From positions 1 to 11,207 of the forward strand of contig CANRLB010000032.1 in assembly GCA_947631365.1 (NCBI GenBank): DNA of 11,207 nt, written 5' to 3'. A model generated the notes under the pieces. It searched no databases. It had not been told where the DNA came from and worked only from the letters and a program-made list of their open reading frames with translations. Shown here one piece after another: positions 6,593 through 11,207 of this stretch (position 1 is its first letter; each line of letters starts with the position of its first letter). A program made the position numbers and the translations under genes. The DNA is from an uncultured Bacilli bacterium (GTDB lineage: Bacteria; Bacillota_I; Bacilli_A; RF39; UBA660).

Positions 6593-6617
6593 AAAAAAAA
6601 AGTAAAATTTTTACTTT
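6593..6617 (-). terminator. weak A/T-rich intrinsic terminator after the frr unit
   Basis: A 19-base perfect palindrome (AAAGTAAAA-A-TTTTACTTT, 6617-6599) is followed on the minus strand by eight further T (6600-6593, with the T run beginning in the stem). Only one base pair is G-C, so the stem is weak. The TAA stop of the upstream membrane-protein gene (6613-6611) lies inside the hairpin. Its position just before the mutS promoter supports a terminator role. Confidence 0.4.
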
Positions 6618-7063
6618 CCTTTTTTAATAAAATAAATTAATGATGCCACTAATAAAACAATTAAAGATGGTAATCTAAAAGAAATAACTAATCGCATAAC
6701 GCTTCCTAAAAGATTACCTTGTAAATCATAACCACTTCTAAAAAGAAGTAAAACAGTAGGAACAAAAGGCATGCCATCTGTTATATAATGCATACCCATA
6801 GCAATAATATTCATAAAAACTGGTGAGACTAAAAGCAAAATATAAAAGATAATAGCAGATTTAATATTACTTTTAATAACAATATAAATAGTGGCTAAAA
6901 ATTCTATTAAAAAACTTATTGATAAAACAATTAAATGATTAACGCCATTTAATTCTATTAAACATAATCCAAATAAAACAATAACTTCCATTATTAAATA
7001 TAAACTTATTACTAATGATAAGTTAAAATCTTTTTTATTTACTACCTCTTTTTTTTCTTGCAT
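6611..7063 (-). CDS. small four-helix integral membrane protein, unknown function
   Basis: I do not recognise a family. The 150-residue product has four hydrophobic segments at about residues 15-37, 42-63, 69-92 and 128-147. The N-terminus is charged (MQEKKEVVNKKDF) and the tail is basic (FIKKGK). Between helices three and four is a loop of about 35 residues, MHYITDGMPFVPTV followed by LLLFRSGYDLQGNLLG, which may partly re-enter the membrane. The start is supported by an AAAGGAG ribosome site seven bases upstream, which overlaps the frr stop codon (gap 11 bases), so the gene is co-transcribed with frr. It is the last gene of that unit; a hairpin follows at its stop codon. Confidence 0.7.
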   Translation of the reverse strand: MQEKKEVVNKKDFNLSLVISLYLIMEVIVLFGLCLIELNGVNHLIVLSISFLIEFLATIYIVIKSNIKSAIIFYILLLVSPVFMNIIAMGMHYITDGMPFVPTVLLLFRSGYDLQGNLLGSVMRLVISFRLPSLIVLLVASLIYFIKKGK

Positions 7064-7074
7064 ATTTATCTCCT

Positions 7075-7608
7075 TTATATTCTCATTAATTCTTCTTCTT
7101 TTTCTTTAATTTTGGTATCAACTATTTTATTATATTTATTTATAAGTTCTTGTACATCATCTAAATAAAGTTTTTCTTCATCTTCAGGAAGTTCTTCTTT
7201 TTTTATGCGATCATTATCTTCTTGACGAATATTACGCAAAGCTATTTTAGCTTCTTCTCCTAAAGATTTAGCATTTTTAACATATTCTTTTCTTCTATCT
7301 TCAGTAAGTTCAGGAATAGTTAGAATAATCATTTCCCCATTATTACTAGGAGCAATACCAATATTTGATTCATTAATAGCTTTTTCAATATTTTTTAAAG
7401 CTCCCCTATCAAAAGGCTTAATAAAAAGTTGTCGAGCCTCAGGAACAGTAATATTAGCAATTGTATTTAAAGGTGTTGGGGAACCATAATAATCCACCAT
7501 AATACCATTTAATATGCCTGGGTTTGCTCTTCCAGCTCTAATTGAAAGTAATTTACTATCTAAAGCTTCAATCGCTTTTTGCATTTTTTCTTCTGTGTTT
7601 AAATTCAT
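7075..7608 (-). CDS. frr: ribosome recycling factor
   Basis: RRF acts with EF-G to split post-termination ribosomes. Family signatures are clear: EEKMQKAIEAL (6-16), LSIRAGRANPGIL (21-33), VDYYGSPTPL (38-47), the FIKPFDRGALKNIEKAI segment (about 62-78), LTEDRRKEYVKNAK (100-113), RNIRQEDNDRIKK and the C-terminal EKEEELMRI. At 177 residues it is eight shorter than E. coli Frr (185); compared from memory, four residues are missing at the N-terminus and four from the segment after the DNDRIKK helix that leads back into domain I. The conserved Arg132 equivalent is kept, while the adjacent Arg is Gln. A very strong GGAGG site six bases upstream sets the start; it lies in the last codons of the preceding gene (one-base gap). 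frr usually sits beside pyrH or tsf, but here it sits between envelope-type genes. Confidence 0.95.
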   Translation of the reverse strand: MNLNTEEKMQKAIEALDSKLLSIRAGRANPGILNGIMVDYYGSPTPLNTIANITVPEARQLFIKPFDRGALKNIEKAINESNIGIAPSNNGEMIILTIPELTEDRRKEYVKNAKSLGEEAKIALRNIRQEDNDRIKKEELPEDEEKLYLDDVQELINKYNKIVDTKIKEKEEELMRI

Positions 7609-7609
7609 T

Positions 7610-8368
7610 TTAAACCTCCATACTTAAATTATAATCTGTCTTAATTGATTTGACAAGATATGTTATACAAAGTTTACCTAAGTCATTAACATATAAAGAA
7701 TAATTATTGAAATTATTTAATGTTTCATCTATTTTAATAACAGCTTCTCCATCTTCATAAGTTTGACTTTTTAATAAATCTTCTTTAATTCTTTCTTTAA
7801 TTTCATCTATTGAAACATTGTATTTATTTAAAAGATCATTTTCACTTAATCTCGTACCATCTAAGACATTATAAACATAACTTTTTGTTCCTTTAAATGT
7901 TAATAAATCATAACAAGAATAAGTATAATCTTTAATTATTAAACTCACATATTTATCAAATTCATATACTTCATAATTCCGATGATATAATGAATATAAA
8001 TTATCATAATTATAATTAAATTCCACATCAAAATCCTTATAATCAGTTATATATTTAATAGTATTTTTATTTTCCTTATTTTCTTTTTCTAAACTTTCAG
8101 TTAATTCTTCTTCCCCTTTAATATTTATAACTACATCTTTATAAATTAAATTGGCATCTTTACTAATAACTGTTTCATTAATAAAATAAATATAATCTTT
8201 AGTCTCATCAATTTTATAACTATTTAAACCATTATTACTCTTATTACTTCCTAAATTATAATCATCATTAATTACTTTTTGAGTAAAAAAATATCCTCCA
8301 ACTAGTAAAAAAAGAATAAAAATGATAAAAATACTAAATCCTATTTTACTTTTAAAATTTTCTTCCAT
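7610..8368 (-). CDS. membrane-anchored extracytoplasmic protein with an RsiV/DUF3298-like domain
   Basis: A 252-residue protein with one N-terminal transmembrane helix (about 9-29, preceded by MEENFKSKIG) and a long hydrophilic, presumably external, part. A low-complexity linker rich in Asn, Glu and Lys occupies about 32-55 and 84-103. Residues 139-198 (KYVSLIIKDYTYSCYDLL, then SYVYNVLDGTRLSENDLLN) resemble the DUF3298 pattern seen at the C-terminus of RsiV-type anti-sigma factors and PdaC-like proteins, where a beta-strand SLxxxxYxY is followed by FDxxTGxxLxLxDLF. NNYSLYVNDLGKLCITY (221-237) fits the following strand pair. The similarity is judged by eye. No sigma factor gene adjoins it and no cytoplasmic anti-sigma region is present, so a regulator role is not implied. 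Ribosome site GAGGATG; ten bases after the thioredoxin-like gene. Confidence 0.6.
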   Translation of the reverse strand: MEENFKSKIGFSIFIIFILFLLVGGYFFTQKVINDDYNLGSNKSNNGLNSYKIDETKDYIYFINETVISKDANLIYKDVVINIKGEEELTESLEKENKENKNTIKYITDYKDFDVEFNYNYDNLYSLYHRNYEVYEFDKYVSLIIKDYTYSCYDLLTFKGTKSYVYNVLDGTRLSENDLLNKYNVSIDEIKERIKEDLLKSQTYEDGEAVIKIDETLNNFNNYSLYVNDLGKLCITYLVKSIKTDYNLSMEV

Positions 8369-8378
8369 AAATCATCCT

Positions 8379-8975
8379 CTATTTCATATATTCTAAAAAA
8401 ATAGTTTCTATTTCTTCTTTATATTTATTTTTAACTGTTTCATTATAGTAATATTCTGGTGTTAAAGGACCTTTAATATTTGTCATATCATCAAAATAGC
8501 CAATTATTATACCATCCTTAACTATTATTAAAGTTGGAGCATGAAGATCTTTATTTCCTAAATCATCAACTGTTACGTAAACTTCGAGCTTATTAACAAT
8601 AGTTTCATATGTCCCATTATTGTTCTCGCGATCATTTAGAAAATCATAATAATAAATTTCTTTAATTCCCACTTCTTTAGCGGCATCATTTACGATTTTA
8701 GCATAAGAATTAGTCCATTTATTTGTAGGGAATCCCATTAAAATAATACCACTGCGATTATTAATAATACTTAATGCTTCTGTTGCATTAATAAATTTAT
8801 AAACATTATTACTACTTACTTGACTATATAATTCACTAAATCTTATATTATCGCTAACCTTATCCTTAGAATAATCTTTAGTACCAATAACTATACATAA
8901 AATAAGGCAAATAATAAAAATAATATTATAAATTATCATTTGAATTTTATTTTTATATAATTTTGTTCTTTCCAT
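8379..8975 (-). CDS. membrane-anchored thioredoxin-fold protein lacking the CxxC motif
   Basis: A 198-residue protein with one N-terminal transmembrane helix (about 12-31) and an external domain. Residues 58-160 follow a thioredoxin fold: a helix (NATEALSIINN), a strand and active-site turn (GIILMGFPTNKWTNSYAKI, 76-94), a strand with IYYYDFLND (107-115), and the cis-proline loop and next strands APTLIIVKDGIIIGYF (146-161). This resembles the small thioredoxin-like proteins annotated as bacteriocin-transport accessory (Bta-type). Where those have CPxC, this protein has Asn85-Lys-Trp-Thr88, and its only cysteines are in the membrane helix, so thiol redox activity is unlikely. It heads the unit that runs into the RsiV-like gene and frr. 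Start supported by an AGGTG site. Confidence 0.6.
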   Translation of the reverse strand: MERTKLYKNKIQMIIYNIIFIICLILCIVIGTKDYSKDKVSDNIRFSELYSQVSSNNVYKFINATEALSIINNRSGIILMGFPTNKWTNSYAKIVNDAAKEVGIKEIYYYDFLNDRENNNGTYETIVNKLEVYVTVDDLGNKDLHAPTLIIVKDGIIIGYFDDMTNIKGPLTPEYYYNETVKNKYKEEIETIFLEYMK

Positions 8976-8991
8976 AACTACACCTATTAAA

Positions 8992-9000
8992 ATTATAACA
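8992..9000 (-). promoter_or_regulatory. extended -10 candidate for the thioredoxin-like/frr unit
   Basis: TGTTATAAT on the minus strand is a consensus extended -10 sited 16 bases before the ATG at 8975. Initiation near 8985 would give a leader of about ten bases starting at the AGGTG ribosome site. No good -35 lies at the right distance, so it relies on the extended -10 element. Confidence 0.45.
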
Positions 9001-9015
9001 AATTTCTTTTTACTC

Positions 9016-9044
9016 CTTTTAAATTTTTAACAATTAAGTGTCAA
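9016..9044 (-). promoter_or_regulatory. second promoter candidate upstream of the thioredoxin-like gene
   Basis: A perfect -35 TTGACA (9044-9039) with a 17-base spacer leads to a poor -10, TAAAAG (9021-9016, four of six consensus bases). It lies between the topA terminator and the extended -10 at 8992-9000. Either could drive the unit, and the TATAAT element has the better -10. Confidence 0.3.
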
Positions 9045-9085
9045 TATATGTATATTTATAGTAAATTAATAAAATTATTTGAAAC

Positions 9086-9112
9086 AAAAAGAGTGTTATT
9101 TATTACACTCTT
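9086..9112 (-). terminator. intrinsic terminator of topA
   Basis: Minus-strand arms AAGAGTGT (9112-9105) and ACACTCTT (9096-9089) make an eight-base-pair perfect stem with an eight-base loop, followed by T (9090-9086 give TTTTT counting from the stem edge). The last topA codons and its TAA stop (9098-9096) are inside the hairpin, so the coding end and the terminator share sequence. The rest of the gap to the next gene (8976-9085) holds only promoter candidates. Confidence 0.75.
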
Positions 9113-11123
9113 CACATATCTCTTCCCCATTTTTTAATACTAATAAATTACCACACTTCTCACAAACATTACCTGTCGGTTTATACCAAGTAGCATAATC
9201 ACATTTAGGATAGCCAGAACAACCATAGAAAATCTTTCCCCTTTTAGTTTTTCTTTCAACAATATCTTTATGACATTTAGGACATTCAGCAATTTTTTCT
9301 ACTGTTTTCTTCTCTTTTTCTTCTTTTTTAATATATTTACATTTAGGATAATTTGAACAAGCAACAAATTCGCCATATTTACCTTTTCTTATAACTAAAT
9401 CGCCACCACACTCTGGGCAAACTTCACCCGTTTGAACTGGAGCTTTCTTTTCCATATTTTTTAAAGCATCATCCATAATTGGAGCAAACTTATCATAAAA
9501 TTCATGTAACACTTTAATATTATCTTTTTTGGCTTCGGCAATTTCATCTAAATCAGATTCCATATTAGCGGTATATTTAACATTAATAATATCACTAAAA
9601 TATTCTTGTAATTTATCCGTTGTTTCAATACCCATTTCGGTTGGAATAAATTTTTTATCCTCAACTTTTACATAATCATGATCTTTTAATGTACTTATAA
9701 TTGTTGCATAAGTAGAAGGTCTTCCTATTCCTAAACTTTCTAGTTCTTTAATTAAACTACTTTCTGTGTATCTACTTGCTGGTTTAGTAAAATGTTGATA
9801 TTTATTTATTTCATTAGCGACAATAACATTACTTTGATAATCTTTAAAATTAGGTAATATTTTATCTTCACTATCTTCATATTCTTGATATACTTTTAAA
9901 TAGCCATCAAATTCTAAAACACTTCCTGTTGTTTTAAATAAATAATCATTATTTAAGAAAGTTACTGTAGTAACTTTGACTTTAGCATCAGCCATTATTG
10001 AGGCTAAGGCTCTTGTATAAATTAATTTATATAATTTAAATTCATCATTTGTTAAATATGGTTTAACTTTTTCAGGTGTTCTATTAATACTTGTTGGTCT
10101 AATACCTTCATGACCATCTTGCATATTGGCATTTTTTTTGCCTGTTTTAACATAACCAACATATTCACTACCATAACTACCATTAATAAATCCTTTAGTT
10201 TCTTTAACAAAATCATCAGATATTCTCACACTATCAGTACGCATATAAGTAATAAGACCAACTGTTTCTGTTTGTAAATCAACCCCTTCATATAATTTTT
10301 GGGCAATTTTCATTGTTTTAGAAGCTGCAAAATTTAATTTTGTGGAAGCCATTTGTTGTAAAGTTGATGTTTTAAAAACTTCTCTTGCTTGCTTTTTCTT
10401 TTCTTTTTCTTCAATATCTTTAATTGTAAATGATTTAGATAGTTTTTCTAATATTTGATCAGCTTCCTTTTCATTATTAATTTCGATATCTTCATTTTTA
10501 TATTTAAAAAGTTCGGCCGTAAAATCTTTAAAATCAGCTTCAATTGTCCAATATTCTTTAGGGACAAAAGCCAAAATTTCTCTTTCTCTATCTACAATTA
10601 ATTTTAAAGCTACTGATTGCACACGACCAGCACTTTTACCACCTGTTTTATATTGCATTAATTTGGATAATCTAAAACCAATAATGCGGTCTAGTATTCT
10701 TCTAGTTTCAGCCCCTTTAACTAAATTCATATCAATTTTAGCTTCTTCTTTAATCGAATTTAAAACAACATCTTTAGTTATTTCTCTAAATGTTACTCTT
10801 GTATATTTTTCATCAGGTATCTTTAGTTCATCTTTTAAATGCCAAGAAATAATCTCCCCTTCTCTATCAGGGTCGGTAGCTAAATAGATATGATCTGCAC
10901 TTTCAACTAATTTTTTTAATTCTTTAACATCTTTATTTTTACCTTTAATAATTACATAATTGGGTTTAAAGTCATTATCTAAATCAACACCTAAGCCATA
11001 TTTTCCGGTCGTTGCTAAATCTCTAATATGGCCTTTTGATGATACTACTTTATAGTCCCCAGCTAAATATTTTTCAATTGTTTTACTTTTAGCAGGTGAT
11101 TCTACAATTACAATGTTTTTCAT
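9096..11123 (-). CDS. topA: DNA topoisomerase I (type IA)
   Basis: Relaxes negative supercoils by cutting one strand through a tyrosine. The 675-residue protein is full length. The TOPRIM domain has IVIVESPAKSKTIEKYL (4-20, catalytic Glu8) and ATDPDREGEIISWHL (82-96, acidic DxD-type metal site). The catalytic Tyr293 lies in GLITYMRTDSVRISDDF, and LGIGRPSTYATIISTLKDHD is the conserved segment after the cavity domain. At the C-terminus are three zinc-ribbon modules: Cys569/572/589/595, Cys614/617/635/641 and Cys654/657/670/673. The third is the shortest and ends two residues before the stop. The ATG has an AGGAG site seven bases upstream, and a near-consensus promoter lies 23 bases upstream. 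In many Bacilli topA is beside dprA and trmFO; neither is downstream here. Confidence 0.97.
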   Translation of the reverse strand: MKNIVIVESPAKSKTIEKYLAGDYKVVSSKGHIRDLATTGKYGLGVDLDNDFKPNYVIIKGKNKDVKELKKLVESADHIYLATDPDREGEIISWHLKDELKIPDEKYTRVTFREITKDVVLNSIKEEAKIDMNLVKGAETRRILDRIIGFRLSKLMQYKTGGKSAGRVQSVALKLIVDREREILAFVPKEYWTIEADFKDFTAELFKYKNEDIEINNEKEADQILEKLSKSFTIKDIEEKEKKKQAREVFKTSTLQQMASTKLNFAASKTMKIAQKLYEGVDLQTETVGLITYMRTDSVRISDDFVKETKGFINGSYGSEYVGYVKTGKKNANMQDGHEGIRPTSINRTPEKVKPYLTNDEFKLYKLIYTRALASIMADAKVKVTTVTFLNNDYLFKTTGSVLEFDGYLKVYQEYEDSEDKILPNFKDYQSNVIVANEINKYQHFTKPASRYTESSLIKELESLGIGRPSTYATIISTLKDHDYVKVEDKKFIPTEMGIETTDKLQEYFSDIINVKYTANMESDLDEIAEAKKDNIKVLHEFYDKFAPIMDDALKNMEKKAPVQTGEVCPECGGDLVIRKGKYGEFVACSNYPKCKYIKKEEKEKKTVEKIAECPKCHKDIVERKTKRGKIFYGCSGYPKCDYATWYKPTGNVCEKCGNLLVLKNGEEICEECNK

Positions 11124-11145
11124 AAATTTCTCCTATCAATATTAA

Positions 11146-11174
11146 TTTATACACTGAATTTAAATTAATGTCAA
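11146..11174 (-). promoter_or_regulatory. promoter of topA
   Basis: On the minus strand a perfect TTGACA (11174-11169), a 17-base spacer and TATAAA (11151-11146) form a near-consensus sigma-70/A promoter. Initiation near 11139 leaves a leader of about 16 bases that contains the AGGAG ribosome site. The remaining bases to the right edge (11175-11207) show no gene. Confidence 0.75.
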
Positions 11175-11207
11175 TTATTTTAAAGAAAAACTATGCCATT
11201 TTTAATA

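Noticed and set aside
7610..8368. Anti-sigma factor regulating an adjacent sigma gene
   Set aside because: Only the external DUF3298-like part is suggested; there is no cytoplasmic anti-sigma region and no neighbouring sigma factor gene.
8379..8975. Thiol-disulfide oxidoreductase
   Set aside because: The fold resembles thioredoxin, but both active-site cysteines are replaced (Asn85, Thr88).
10663..10887. Plus-strand open frame of 74 codons
   Set aside because: Antisense to the conserved TOPRIM region of topA; no independent support.
1..11207. tRNA, rRNA, CRISPR array or insertion sequence
   Set aside because: I found no cloverleaf-like GC-rich segments, no spaced direct repeats and no transposase-like reading frames; nearly all of the window is accounted for by the listed genes.
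1..11207. Mycoplasma genetic code (TGA as tryptophan)
   Set aside because: xseA and both kinase-like genes end at TGA in the expected places, and conserved tryptophans are TGG.

Overview
The window is an 11.2 kb, very AT-rich stretch (mostly A/T in third codon positions) with every gene on the minus strand. TGA serves as a stop codon (xseA, both kinase-like genes) and tryptophan is TGG, so this is the standard bacterial code and not the Mycoplasma code. Composition, short intergenic gaps, strong GGAG-type ribosome sites and the gene set (topA, frr, mutS, nusB, xseA, xseB) suggest a low-GC Bacilli/Tenericutes-like organism, perhaps one of the uncultured gut lineages. That placement is inference. 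I see no plus-strand genes, RNA genes, insertion sequences or CRISPR arrays, and no gene-free stretch longer than 120 bases.

Reading in the direction of transcription (right to left): topA (11123-9096) has a near-consensus promoter and ends in an intrinsic terminator. A second unit (8975-6611) carries a membrane-anchored, cysteine-less thioredoxin-like protein, a membrane-anchored protein resembling the RsiV/DUF3298 extracytoplasmic domain, the ribosome recycling factor frr, and a small four-helix membrane protein. It ends at a weak A/T-only hairpin. mutS (6521-3978) follows from its own promoter, which lies so close to the ATG that the mRNA should be leaderless. mutL does not follow mutS.

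The last unit (3945 to the left edge) is the most unusual: nusB, kinase-like gene A, xseA, kinase-like gene B, xseB, then the first 12 codons of another gene running off the left edge through a run of nine G. The two kinase-like proteins (about 290-300 residues) are paralogues. Each keeps the order of HipA/CtkA-type kinase landmarks: a beta-strand lysine, an Asn-Glu helix, an Asp-Arg-(His/Phe)-x-x-Asn catalytic loop and an Asp-Asn-Glu metal site. Neither has a HipB-like antitoxin gene beside it. Kinase B sits between the two subunit genes of exonuclease VII and overlaps both, so XseA, kinase B and XseB are probably made by coupled translation. This interleaving of uncharacterised kinase-fold proteins with ExoVII and NusB genes is the best candidate here for an undescribed system.

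Predicted promoters sit very close to start codons throughout, giving leaders of about 0-26 nt, and two terminator hairpins overlap stop codons. The genome therefore looks strongly compacted.
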